Position numbers and translations under genes: made by a program
Virus record (IMG/VR): IMGVR_UViG_3300037258_001185
Location: 1 to 64,000 of that record
Direction: 5' to 3' (one strand)
Length of the DNA stretch: 64,000 bases
Source: a virus
Part shown: piece by piece, positions 48,357 through 57,289 of the stretch
Layout of the letters: each line of letters starts with the position of its first letter
Position numbering within the stretch: the first letter of the stretch is position 1
Notes under the pieces: model-generated
The model's database searches: none
Seen by the model: the letters and a program-made list of their open reading frames with translations, nothing else
What the model was told of the DNA's origin: nothing

Positions 48357-48807
48357 ATTCCTTGCCGCGGCTGTCGTAGCCGAGCGGCAGGTCGGGGATC
48401 TCGACGCGCCGCGCACCGGCGATGCGAAACACGGTCCCGGTGGAGGCGCGGACCTCGGCGACGCTGTGCGGGTCGGGGATCGCGACCAGGTGCAGGTTCT
48501 TCGACCAATCCCATGACTGATGCACGCCGCACAGGTAGATCGCGTCATAGGCGAGGCTGGATCGTCCCCACGGCCGGCTGGTGCCCGGGGCGCCGGGCGC
48601 AAGGCCCATCGGGGTGCCGGGAACGAGCTTTTTGGCGAGTGACGGCAGCGTCCAGCCGATGATGCAGGTCTGGCAATGACAGTGCGGATCGAAGCCATTT
48701 GCGAATTTGACCCATAGGGTTCGCCAGCCGGCGAGCGGGCCATCGGCGGTCAGGGTCGGGGTCGGGGTCGGTTCCGCGGGAGACGGAGCGGACGGCTCTT
48801 GCGACAT
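48250..48807 (-). CDS. Hypothetical protein overlapping the fusion gene (185 aa)
   Basis: Convergent with, and overlapping by 107 nt, the ParB-methyltransferase. Thr/Pro-rich N-terminus (TPTPTLTADGP), CHCQTCIIG cluster, then a mostly beta C-terminal half. A -35/-10 pair (TTGTGG, 17 bases, TGATAT on the minus strand) lies near 48838-48866. Confidence 0.6.
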   Translation of the reverse strand: MSQEPSAPSPAEPTPTPTLTADGPLAGWRTLWVKFANGFDPHCHCQTCIIGWTLPSLAKKLVPGTPMGLAPGAPGTSRPWGRSSLAYDAIYLCGVHQSWDWSKNLHLVAIPDPHSVAEVRASTGTVFRIAGARRVEIPDLPLGYDSRGKEFTTCRNWRFGVAYYGLDPMRRAFDPLGQRGVLPAR

Positions 48808-48914
48808 GATCATCCTCAGAGGGGACATTAGCCGCACAACATATCACAGTCAGTGGCAAGATGCCACAATCATCGCGCTCGATTCGTGGAGCCCATCAAG
48901 TGACCCCCTCTCAT

Positions 48915-48938
48915 AGAGGCGCGCAACACGCGCTTTTC
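48915..48938. repeat. AAAAGCGC palindrome, copy 7
   Basis: AGAGGCGCG, 5-base centre, CGCGCTTTTCT. In the 318-bp gap before terS. The rest of the gap holds the 16-bp leader motif (48988) and a terminator (49087); no gene is seen there. Confidence 0.6.
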
Positions 48939-48987
48939 TGCGGATCAGGTGATTGGGCTGGCGTTTTTTGGTCAATTGGTTTACTGA

Positions 48988-49003
48988 GAAAATTCTCAAT
49001 CGA
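48988..49003 (+). promoter_or_regulatory. Shared 16-bp leader motif, copy 2
   Basis: GAAAATTCTCAATCGA, identical to 39001-39016, 122 bases before terS. Candidate late promoter element; it overlaps a GAGAAAATTCTC palindrome. Confidence 0.6.
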
Positions 49004-49086
49004 TCAGTCCGCCTAGAGATTGGGCTGCCGGGAGCCCGGACGGTCGAGCTCTGATTGATCCCGCCGGCGGCATGAGCCGCTGGCCT

Positions 49087-49114
49087 GCCGCCGGTCCCGG
49101 CCGGCGGTTTTTCT
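49087..49114 (+). terminator. Intrinsic terminator in the packaging-operon leader
   Basis: Stem CCGCCGG (49088-49094) with CCGGCGG (49101-49107), then TTTTT (49108-49112). It lies between the leader motif and terS, so transcripts from upstream would need antitermination or would stop here. Confidence 0.7.
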
Positions 49115-49124
49115 GTTCAGGCCG

Positions 49125-49592
49125 ATGACCAAGAGACACGTACCGAGCGACCGGACGCGGGCGACGGTCGAGGCGCTTGCCGCCTACGGCATCCCCGAGG
49201 AACACATCGCGGCTGACATCGGCGTCTCGCCGCCGACGCTGCGCAAGCACTACCGCGCCGAACTCGATACCGCCGCGACCCGCGCCAACGCCAAGGTCGG
49301 CGAGTTTCTGTTCTCGATGGCCACCGGCCGCAACGGGCCGCTTGCTCGCGACAAGGATGGCTCGGTCATCCGCGACGCCAACGGCGTTCCAATCCGGGAG
49401 GCCGATTACCGCGCCTCGACGACAGCAGCGATCTTCTGGGCGAAGACTCGGATGCTTTGGCGCGAGGTCTCCGGTGTAAATCTGAGTGTCGAAGATGATT
49501 CGTCCGGCGCGCGAGAACTGCTCACTCGCGCAATCGATCGCCTCGCTCCCGCCGGAGGAGAGGAGACGGCTACTACGGCGCCTGAAGCCTGA
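49125..49592 (+). CDS. terS: Terminase small subunit
   Basis: 155 aa. N-terminal HTH: TRATVEALAAYGIPEEHIAA, DIGVSPPTLRKHY, then a helical centre with TTAAIFWAKTRMLWRE. Immediately precedes and overlaps TerL, the usual order. Expected to recognise the packaging site; no cos or pac site could be identified. Confidence 0.85.
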   Translation: MTKRHVPSDRTRATVEALAAYGIPEEHIAADIGVSPPTLRKHYRAELDTAATRANAKVGEFLFSMATGRNGPLARDKDGSVIRDANGVPIREADYRASTTAAIFWAKTRMLWREVSGVNLSVEDDSSGARELLTRAIDRLAPAGGEETATTAPEA

Positions 49593-50922
49593 AGCCGTCA
49601 AGGAACTGCTCTACGATTGGAAGTTCTGGGCGCGGCCCAACCAGCTCGCGCCGCCGGGCGACTGGAGAACCTGGCTGGTGCTCGCGGGGCGCGGCTTCGG
49701 CAAGACCCGCACAGGCGCCGAGTTGGTCCGCGATCGCGTGGCGGCCGGCTATAAGCGCATCGCGCTCGTCGGCGCGACGGCGGCCGACACCCGCGACGTC
49801 ATGGTCGAGGGCGAGAGCGGTATCCTGGCGATTTCTCCGGCCAACAACCGGCCGCGCTACGTTTCAACGGTACGGCGCCTGATGTGGCCCAACGGGGCAA
49901 TCGCCACAACCTATTCGGCAGAAGAGCCGGAGCGCCTTCGCGGTCCGCAGCACGATTTCGCCTGGTGCGACGAGATTGCCGCGTGGCGATATCCGGAAGC
50001 GTGGGACATGCTGATGTTCGGGCTGCGCCTCGGGCGCGACCCGCGGTCCGTCGTGACGACAACGCCGAAGCCGATCAAGCTGGTGCGGGATCTGCTGGCC
50101 GACCCGACGACAAAAATCACTCGCGGTTCGACCTACGACAACCGCGGCAACCTGGCGCCGGCGTTCTTCACCCAGATCATCCGCAAATACGAAGGCACGC
50201 GCCTCGGGCGACAGGAAATCGAGGCCGAGTTGCTCGCCGACACGCCGGGCGCGCTGTGGACCATGAAGCGGATCGATGAGTTGCGCGTCAATCGTGGCGC
50301 CTATCCCGAGCTCACGCGGATCGTCGTCGCGATCGACCCGGCCGTTTCAACCGGCGAGGATTCGGACGAAACGGGCATCGTGGTGGCCGGCAAGAGCGCC
50401 GCCGGCCACGGCTATGTGCTGCATGACGGCTCCGGTCGGATGATGCCGACCGAGTGGGCGCGCGCGGCAATCAAGGCCTATCGGGACCATCACGCCGACC
50501 GTGTTGTCGCGGAGGTCAATCAAGGCGGCGATATGGTCGAGACGACCGTGCGCATGGTCGACCCCAATGTTTCCTATACCGCCGTCCACGCCAGCCGGGG
50601 AAAGGTCGTCCGGGCCGAGCCGGTCGCGGCGCTCTACGAGCAGGGCAGAATCCATCACGTCGGCGCGTTCCCGCAACTCGAAGATCAGATGTGCGCGTTC
50701 ACCAGCGATTTCGACAGGAAATCGTCGGGGTCGCCGGATCGCGTTGACGCGCTGGTCTGGGCATTCACCGAATTGCTGGTCGACCAGGCGGCGGGCGCTG
50801 GCGTCGCTGGCTTTACCCGCCGCCTTGCCGACGAGACCCGGGCTGCCGCCCAGAAACCGCTAGCGACAAAGGTTATTCCGGCCCGCGGCTCGAAGGAATG
50901 GCAAGAGCTGTACGGGGAGTGA
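49495..50922 (+). CDS. terL: Terminase large subunit (Terminase_6 type)
   Basis: About 475 aa; start at ATG 49495 or a nearby codon, overlapping terS. Walker A LAGRGFGKT at residues 63-71, coupling region LRGPQHDFAWCDE (Walker B acidic pair), and C-terminal RNase H-like nuclease starting IVVAIDPAVSTGEDSDETGI with later acidic residues near DRVDALVWA. Packages DNA into proheads. Part of its ATPase domain is mirrored by the protein at 6560-7147. Confidence 0.95.
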   Translation: MIRPARENCSLAQSIASLPPEERRRLLRRLKPEAVKELLYDWKFWARPNQLAPPGDWRTWLVLAGRGFGKTRTGAELVRDRVAAGYKRIALVGATAADTRDVMVEGESGILAISPANNRPRYVSTVRRLMWPNGAIATTYSAEEPERLRGPQHDFAWCDEIAAWRYPEAWDMLMFGLRLGRDPRSVVTTTPKPIKLVRDLLADPTTKITRGSTYDNRGNLAPAFFTQIIRKYEGTRLGRQEIEAELLADTPGALWTMKRIDELRVNRGAYPELTRIVVAIDPAVSTGEDSDETGIVVAGKSAAGHGYVLHDGSGRMMPTEWARAAIKAYRDHHADRVVAEVNQGGDMVETTVRMVDPNVSYTAVHASRGKVVRAEPVAALYEQGRIHHVGAFPQLEDQMCAFTSDFDRKSSGSPDRVDALVWAFTELLVDQAAGAGVAGFTRRLADETRAAAQKPLATKVIPARGSKEWQELYGE

Positions 50923-51020
50923 TGTACCGCCGCTCTCGCCGGCATATCCGGCGATCGGCATATGGCAGGGCGGACGCGCCCCGCCACCCATGACCGGAAG
51001 CTGACAGGGAGCGGCCCACA

Positions 51021-52520
51021 ATGCCACCTGCCGGCGCTCCGCGGACAACGCTAACCGAACTGGTATCGACCGTCACGGGATACCAGCAGCGGGTCGTGTT
51101 CGGACAGAGCGGCGTCTTCTCGCCGGGCTCGCCGATCAGTCCCGTCGTCAAAGAGCCGGTCCGCGCGATCGACTTTCGGGTCGGCGAGAACACGTTCTGG
51201 ACGCCTCGCTCCGGCGAGGCTTGGTCGTTCCAGCAATTGCGCAACCTGGTCGAGCCTGGCGGCTTTGACATTGCACGTCTCGCGATCGAGACCCGCAAGG
51301 ACCAGCTTGAACGGCTCGACTACACAGTTCGGCCAATCGACACGAAGAAGCGCAAGGACAAAGACGCGCGCGCCATCGCGCTGACGAAGATGATCCGGCG
51401 CCCGGACGGCGTTCGGGATTTTGCCACCTGGACCCGCCTGCTGCTCGAAGACCTGTTCGTCATCGACGCGCCGGCCGTCGAGGTGCGCCGCAACCGCGGC
51501 GGCAAGATCATCGGCTTTGACGTCGTCGACGGCGCGACCTTCAAGCTGCTGCTCGACGACACGGGCCGCACGCCCCAGCCGCCGGCGCCGGCCTACGAGC
51601 AGGTCATCAAGGGGCGCCCTTGGAACCTGCTGACGACCGACGACCTGATCTACCGTCCGCGCAACCAGCGCCCGCACAAGATTTACGGCCTCAGCCCGGT
51701 CGAGCAGATCCTGACGACGATCCATATCGGACTGTCGCGCCAGCTCAGCCAGCTCAACTATTTCACCGACGGCACGACACCGCCCGGCTTCCTCAATGCG
51801 CCGGAGGGCTGGTCGCCCGATCAGGTGAAGGAATACTACGACAACCTGATGGCCGTGCTGTCCGGTAACCTCGATGCCCGCCGTCGCATCTGGATGGCGC
51901 CGCACGGTGCGACCTACCAGTCGATCAAGGATGCGCCGCTCAAGGACGAGTTCGACGAGTGGATCGCGCGCGTCGTCTGTTACGCCTTCTCGCTGCCGCC
52001 GACGGCCTTCATCAAGCAGCTCAACCGCTCGTCGTCGGAGACCTCCGACGAAACCTCGCAGGAAGAGGGGCTTGAGCCGCTGAAGGGCTGGGTCAAGCGC
52101 TGGTGGGACGAAGTCATCCAGTTGCGGATGGGCTATGACGACCTCGAATTCGCCTGGGTCGACGACAGGCCGATCGATCCGCAGGTACAGGCCACCATCG
52201 ACAACCTGAACCTGCGCAACGGCCTGCTGTGCATTAACGACGTGCTGGATCACCACGGCTTCGACCCCATCGCCAACGGCAACCGCCACCTGATCTACAC
52301 CGCGAGCGGCGCGGTATTGCTCGACACGATCGTCGCCAGCGATGACCCGAGCAATCAATTGACGCCGCCGGCGCACCCCGGCGCGGTCGCCCATGATCCG
52401 GCGGCCGTCCTGCCCAATCCGACGGCCACGCCGCCGACCGACGGAGGCGCGAACGATGACTCCGAGGCGGCTGCACCTGATGGTAAGGGCCGAGGTACAC
52501 CGGCCGCCGACCAACCTTGA
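51021..52520 (+). CDS. Portal protein
   Basis: 499 aa. N-terminal RDTVR-like region, LVEPGGFDIARLAIETRKDQ, DDLIYRPRNQRPHKIYGLSP, VEQILTTIHIGLSRQLSQLN, and C-terminal GLLCINDVLDHHGFDPIANG are typical of HK97-type portals. Ring at the prohead vertex for DNA passage; Pro/Ala-rich tail. Confidence 0.9.
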   Translation: MPPAGAPRTTLTELVSTVTGYQQRVVFGQSGVFSPGSPISPVVKEPVRAIDFRVGENTFWTPRSGEAWSFQQLRNLVEPGGFDIARLAIETRKDQLERLDYTVRPIDTKKRKDKDARAIALTKMIRRPDGVRDFATWTRLLLEDLFVIDAPAVEVRRNRGGKIIGFDVVDGATFKLLLDDTGRTPQPPAPAYEQVIKGRPWNLLTTDDLIYRPRNQRPHKIYGLSPVEQILTTIHIGLSRQLSQLNYFTDGTTPPGFLNAPEGWSPDQVKEYYDNLMAVLSGNLDARRRIWMAPHGATYQSIKDAPLKDEFDEWIARVVCYAFSLPPTAFIKQLNRSSSETSDETSQEEGLEPLKGWVKRWWDEVIQLRMGYDDLEFAWVDDRPIDPQVQATIDNLNLRNGLLCINDVLDHHGFDPIANGNRHLIYTASGAVLLDTIVASDDPSNQLTPPAHPGAVAHDPAAVLPNPTATPPTDGGANDDSEAAAPDGKGRGTPAADQP

Positions 52521-52854
52521 TGCGGCTAAGGCCTGGCTGCTCCGGCTGATTGACGCAGTCGGCATGACGCTGGCGACGGGCCCGGAGGCCAATCCGATCG
52601 CCTACTACTGCGACACGCCGGGCAACCGCGGCCTGACGGCCTCGGCGATCATCGAAACCAGCAACATCACGCTGCACACCTGGGATGAGGCGAGCCCCGG
52701 CGAATTGCAGCTCGACCTGTTCACCTGCGGCGATCTCGATACCGAGACGGCGCTTGGCTTTCTCGACGAGTTCGGCCCCGAGAGGGTCGACCACCTGCTC
52801 ATCAATCGCCGCGATGGCCTCGGGGTCGCGCGGCTTTGGAGTGACCGCCGATGA
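52456..52854 (+). CDS. S-adenosylmethionine decarboxylase-like protein (SpeD type)
   Basis: 132 aa. The SpeD core is visible: ETSNITLHTWDE with Ser69 (pyruvoyl-forming Ser) and His74 five residues later, and QLDLFTCG with Cys91, i.e. the full Ser/His/Cys set of bacterial AdoMetDC. It sits between portal and a structural gene, overlapping the next start by ATGA. AdoMetDC makes decarboxylated SAM for spermidine; why it lies in a head operon is not known. Confidence 0.75.
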   Translation: MTPRRLHLMVRAEVHRPPTNLDAAKAWLLRLIDAVGMTLATGPEANPIAYYCDTPGNRGLTASAIIETSNITLHTWDEASPGELQLDLFTCGDLDTETALGFLDEFGPERVDHLLINRRDGLGVARLWSDRR

Positions 52855-53516
52855 CCTTCACGATGATTGCCCCCGGCCCCTATCAGGTCTTCGAAACGCT
52901 CGGCGCGACCTACACGTCGGACACCCATGGGATCATCACCGGCGTCGCGCAGGCCGATGTCTCCGACATGATCAACATGGGCTGCCGGCAGCAGGTAGCG
53001 AGCACCCAGGCGGCGGGCGCCAACGGGCTGATGCCGGCGCCGCTCGCGCTGAGCCATTTCCGGAACGCGGACGGTTCGACCGTGGCCGCTGCCGCTGCCG
53101 CCGGCAAGTTCGGGTATTCGATCACGCTGGGCACCTCGTTCGGCCTGATCGGTGAGGCCGCGAACAACAACACCAAGACCGACGACGCGATCGTCGAGTT
53201 TGTGCTGCCGCCCTGGTATCTGGCCGGCCAGAACCTCACTGTCACGGTCAACGCCAAGCTGACCGGCGCCGGCACGCCGGGCACCAAGACGGCGCAGATC
53301 AAGGCATACCGGACCGCCAGCGACGGCACGCAGGGCGCCGACATTGGCCCGGGCGCGGCCTCCGCGATCACCGCGGCCGGCGCCGACATCGCCTTTACGG
53401 TGACCGGCACGACGCTCAACCCAGGCGACCGCTTGGTGTTCGAACTGGAAGCGGTGCTTCAGGAGACCGCCTCCTCGAACCTCGACGTGGTGATCGACTC
53501 GGTGCGGGTCAGCTAA
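52851..53516 (+). CDS. Probable structural protein (221 aa)
   Basis: N-terminal ATYTSDTHGIITGVAQADVS, then beta-rich, Gly/Thr/Ala-rich sequence with an N(L)TVTVNAKLTG and SSNLDVVIDSVRV pattern seen in phage decoration or fibre-like domains. Coupled to SpeD-like gene. Exact place in the virion unknown. Confidence 0.65.
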   Translation: MTFTMIAPGPYQVFETLGATYTSDTHGIITGVAQADVSDMINMGCRQQVASTQAAGANGLMPAPLALSHFRNADGSTVAAAAAAGKFGYSITLGTSFGLIGEAANNNTKTDDAIVEFVLPPWYLAGQNLTVTVNAKLTGAGTPGTKTAQIKAYRTASDGTQGADIGPGAASAITAAGADIAFTVTGTTLNPGDRLVFELEAVLQETASSNLDVVIDSVRVS

Positions 53517-53537
53517 GGCGCTAGGAGGGCCGCGCCC

Positions 53538-55619
53538 ATGCGCTTCTATGCCTCGATCGCCAAGGTTGATGCCGAGCAGCGCATGGTGTGGGGTTACGCC
53601 TCGACCGAAGCGGTTGACGGCGAGGGCGAGACGATCCTGCGCTCGGCCATCGAGGGCGCGCTCGACGACTACATGAAGTTCGCGAACATCCGCGAGATGC
53701 ACCAGCTCTCCGCGGTCGGCGTCGCGAAAGAGGCGGCCATCGACGACAAGGGCCTCTATCTCGGCGCGAAGATCGTTGATGACGACGCCTGGCAGAAAGT
53801 CATCGAGGGCGTCTACAAGGGATTTTCGATCGGCGGCAAGGCGCTCGCGCGCGATCCCGCCAACCGCAAGACCATCACTCAGCTCCGCCTTTTCGAAATC
53901 AGCTTGGTCGACCGGCCCTGCAACCCAGAGGCCGTGTTCGACTGCTGGAAAGCGGCCGATGCCGCGGCATCCATCACAGGAGACACGCCCTTGACCACCG
54001 AAACTCCGGCGGATGCCGCCGCGGTCGTCGCCGCGTTCATCGCGGGCGAAGAGATCCCCGTCGTCAAGGTCGCACCGGTCGACGGCAAGACCGTTGCATT
54101 GTCGGAGGGCGAGGTGCCGAACGTGGCGTCCGGCGCTTCCGGCGAGACGACCGTCGGCGCGCCGGTGGATGGCGCGGCAGTCGATCCGCCGACCGGCGAG
54201 GTTCCCGTTGTCACGCCCGTCGCGTCCGGCGAGGCCGTTGTCGAGACGCCGGTCGACGGCAGCCGGCCGGCCGCGATGATCCCGAGCGGCGACGGTTCGC
54301 CCGTCCAGGTGGTCAACCCTGAGGGCGAGGTTGTCGATATCGACGCCGCTCTCACCAAGCTCGACGAGGCCGGCGAGGACGACCCGATCGTCAAGCGCAA
54401 GTTCACCGCCGCGCAGCGCCGCGACGCCGCCAAGGCCGGGACGGCGATGAAGGACGGCTCGTTCCCGATCGAGAACAAGCAGGATCTCAAGGACTCGATC
54501 CAGGCGCTCGGCCGCGCCAAGGACCGCAACGCGACGATCGCGCATATCAAGCGCCGCGCCAAGGCGCTCAACCTTGAGGATGAGTTGCCGCCCTGGCTCG
54601 GCGGCCCGAAGCCCGATGCCAAGAAGACCGAGCGTCATGTGCCGGGCCAGGTCTGGACTTGCGGCGATCCCGCGCACCAGCACCTCGCCAAGGCCGAAGC
54701 CGTGGCCTGCCTCGACCAGCGCGACGCGATCGCCAAGGCGGCGGCGTCCGCGAAGCCGGCAGCCGATGCGGTGGCGCAGTTGCGCGATGTCGTCGGCGCG
54801 GCGTTGGCGGCCGCCGGCAAAGATCCGACCATCGCCACGGTCGCCGACACCACCACCGTCCGCAAGGGCCTCTACACCCTGAGCGACCTCGCCTGCATGG
54901 TGCTGCAGCTCCGCTCGATGGTGTGCAACGTCGATTACGAAGAGACCAGCGAAAAGGACAGCGACTCCCGGCTGCCGCAGTTGATGCGCGACGCGCTGGC
55001 CTCGCTCGTCACCGCCTTCCGGGCGATGTCCGATGAGGAGACCGCGGAGCTGCTGGAATCGGTCGCGACCAACACGGCCGAGCCCGACAACGCGGCGACA
55101 TTCCTCTACATGGCCGCCCATTCCGGCGATCTCTTCAAGGCCGGCGCGCGGCACAGCAAGGCCGACATGGCCACCATCCAGAAGTGCCACGACATGCTGT
55201 CCGACCTCGGCGCGCAGTGCGCGATGCCCGAGGATGACACCGACAAGGTCGCCAAGGTGCTCGGCGACAAGGACGCCGAGATCAACGAGTTGCGCAAGGT
55301 GCTCGACCAAGTCGAGCCGTTGACCAAGGCTGTCACCGAGCTGGGCACGACGATCGCCGACCTGCGCAAGACGGCCGAGACGCAGGCTGCGGAGATCGCG
55401 ATGCTGAAGGCGCAGCCGATGCCGGCCAAGACCGCAACGACCCAGCACGCGGTCGAAAAGGCATTCGACAACGGCGGCGGGCCGGCCACAACCGATGAAG
55501 ACATGCTGAAGCGCCTCGGCGAGATGTCCGAGGAGGAACGCACCATGCTGCTCATCAAGGCGGCGAAGACCAATCCGGTCGCGCCGCGCTTTGCCGGCGC
55601 CCGACCGGACGCTGGCTAA
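53538..55619 (+). CDS. Prohead protease/scaffold fusion (XkdF-like)
   Basis: 693 aa. Residues 1-140: XkdF-type protease domain (RMVWGYASTEAVDGEGETIL, MHQLSAVG with the His, GFSIGGKAL with the Ser, ISLVDRPCNPEA). Then a low-complexity Val/Pro/Asp linker, a RRDAAKAGTAMKDGSFPIEN block near 295, and a C-terminal coiled coil (about 570-650) as in scaffolds. Assembles and processes the prohead. Confidence 0.82.
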   Translation: MRFYASIAKVDAEQRMVWGYASTEAVDGEGETILRSAIEGALDDYMKFANIREMHQLSAVGVAKEAAIDDKGLYLGAKIVDDDAWQKVIEGVYKGFSIGGKALARDPANRKTITQLRLFEISLVDRPCNPEAVFDCWKAADAAASITGDTPLTTETPADAAAVVAAFIAGEEIPVVKVAPVDGKTVALSEGEVPNVASGASGETTVGAPVDGAAVDPPTGEVPVVTPVASGEAVVETPVDGSRPAAMIPSGDGSPVQVVNPEGEVVDIDAALTKLDEAGEDDPIVKRKFTAAQRRDAAKAGTAMKDGSFPIENKQDLKDSIQALGRAKDRNATIAHIKRRAKALNLEDELPPWLGGPKPDAKKTERHVPGQVWTCGDPAHQHLAKAEAVACLDQRDAIAKAAASAKPAADAVAQLRDVVGAALAAAGKDPTIATVADTTTVRKGLYTLSDLACMVLQLRSMVCNVDYEETSEKDSDSRLPQLMRDALASLVTAFRAMSDEETAELLESVATNTAEPDNAATFLYMAAHSGDLFKAGARHSKADMATIQKCHDMLSDLGAQCAMPEDDTDKVAKVLGDKDAEINELRKVLDQVEPLTKAVTELGTTIADLRKTAETQAAEIAMLKAQPMPAKTATTQHAVEKAFDNGGGPATTDEDMLKRLGEMSEEERTMLLIKAAKTNPVAPRFAGARPDAG

Positions 55620-55751
55620 ACCCTTTCGCCGGCGGTATCCCGCGACGCGGGAACGGCCGGCCAACGAACGGCCCCCGGGGGCCGCATCCGAATGCCCGGG
55701 ACTCACGTCATGCCGCCGCGAGGCGCCGCATCCCTTCGATGGAGCATATCG

Positions 55752-57239
55752 ATGACGCCCCAGGAAACCCTCGACGAACTGAAGAAGTCGCTCGGCGCGC
55801 CGAGCGATACTGTCGCCAAGACCATCTCGACCGGCACCGGCATCGTCGCCTACGACTTGCAGGCCCCGGCCAAGAACCTCTACCCGGTCGTGACCCCGAT
55901 CCGCAACGCGCTGCCGCGCGTCGGCGGCGGCACCGGCCTGATGACCAACTGGCGTCAGGTCAACGCCATCATCGGCTCTGGCTTCGATAACATGGGCTGG
56001 GTCAAGGAAGGCCAGCGCTCCGGCCAGATGAACTACAGCACGTCCAACAAGTCGGCGTCGTACATGACGATCGGCGAGGAAGACGCGGCGACCTACGAGG
56101 CGATCAGCGCCGGCCGGGGTTTCGAAGACATCCAGGCCCGCATGACCATGCGCCTGCTGCAGAAGATGATGCTGAAGGAAGAGGTCGCCCTGCTCGGCGG
56201 CAATTCCAGCATCGCTCTCGGCACGCCCGGCACGATCGCGCACTCGGCTTCGGGTTCGGGCGGCACGCTGCCCGGCTCGCCGACCACCTATTACGCCCAG
56301 GTCGTCGCGCTGACGCTCGAGGGCTACCTGAATTCGAGCCTGACGGGCGGCGTCGCCATCGCCAAGACGATCACCGGCGCCGACAGCAACACCTACACGC
56401 TGAACGGCGGCTCGTCCGCGGCGGCGGATGAGGTCAGCCAGGCGGTCACCCTCGGGCAGACGCTGTTCCTGTCGGTCCCGGCGATCCAGGGCGCGGTGGC
56501 CTATGCCTGGTTCGTCGGCGCCACGTCCGGCGCAACCAAGCTGGAGGTGATCACCACGATCAACAGCGCCGCGTTCTCGGCGCCGCTGCTCGGCACCGGG
56601 CAGGTGGTCACCGCGATCACCGGCGACCATTCGAACAACCCGGACCTGGCGTTCGACGGCCTGCTGACCGCCGCGCTCAATCCGGCGAATGCCGCCTACG
56701 TCAGCATCATGGCGACCGGCACCGCCGGCACCGGCACGGTGTTGACCTCCTCGGGGCGCGGCTCGGTCGTCGAGATCGACACGATGCTGGAGGCCATGTG
56801 GAACAACTTCGAGTTGTCCCCGACGGTTCTCTACATGAACGCGCAGGAGCTGCGGAACATCACCAGCAAGGTGCTGACCAACGACTCCGGTCCGCTGGTG
56901 CGGTACGAGGCGGGCCCCGACGGCGTGCGCGCCACGGCCGGCGGGTTCGTCGAGTTCTACTACAACCCGTTCGCGCTCGGCGGCGGCATCAAGATCCCAC
57001 TGAAGATCCACCCGCGCGTCCCGCCGGGCACGATCATCGGCTGGACCGAGAACCTGCCGATCCAGTACCAGTCGAACGAGGTGCCGAACGTCGCCGAGGT
57101 CAAGACCCGCGTCGACTATTACCAGGTCGACTGGCCGGTCGTGACCCGCCAGCGCGCCGTCGGCGTCTACGCCGAGGAAGTGCTGGCCGTCTACGCCCCG
57201 TTCGCGATGGGTGTCATCACCAACATCGCGAACGGCTAA
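55752..57239 (+). CDS. Major capsid protein (HK97 fold)
   Basis: 495 aa from the ATG at 55752 with GGAG seven bases upstream. Conserved YDLQAPAKNLYPVVTPIRNA start, E-loop-like region, and C-terminal GTIIGWTENLPIQYQSNEVP, YYQVDWPVVTRQRA. Residues about 180-300 look like an inserted Ig-like/I-domain (TITGADSNTYTLNGGSSAAA). The 130-bp gap upstream holds two short GC hairpins only. Confidence 0.88.
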   Translation: MTPQETLDELKKSLGAPSDTVAKTISTGTGIVAYDLQAPAKNLYPVVTPIRNALPRVGGGTGLMTNWRQVNAIIGSGFDNMGWVKEGQRSGQMNYSTSNKSASYMTIGEEDAATYEAISAGRGFEDIQARMTMRLLQKMMLKEEVALLGGNSSIALGTPGTIAHSASGSGGTLPGSPTTYYAQVVALTLEGYLNSSLTGGVAIAKTITGADSNTYTLNGGSSAAADEVSQAVTLGQTLFLSVPAIQGAVAYAWFVGATSGATKLEVITTINSAAFSAPLLGTGQVVTAITGDHSNNPDLAFDGLLTAALNPANAAYVSIMATGTAGTGTVLTSSGRGSVVEIDTMLEAMWNNFELSPTVLYMNAQELRNITSKVLTNDSGPLVRYEAGPDGVRATAGGFVEFYYNPFALGGGIKIPLKIHPRVPPGTIIGWTENLPIQYQSNEVPNVAEVKTRVDYYQVDWPVVTRQRAVGVYAEEVLAVYAPFAMGVITNIANG

Positions 57240-57289
57240 GGCACCCGCGCCGGAGCGTGCTCCGACGCCCGACGCCGGGAGGAACGCCA

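Noticed and set aside
48808-49124. cos or pac site
   Set aside because: No inverted cos-like sequence or TerS-binding repeats could be identified by eye; only the leader motif, a palindrome and a terminator.
51051-52592. 513-codon open frame on the minus strand
   Set aside because: Antisense shadow of the portal gene.
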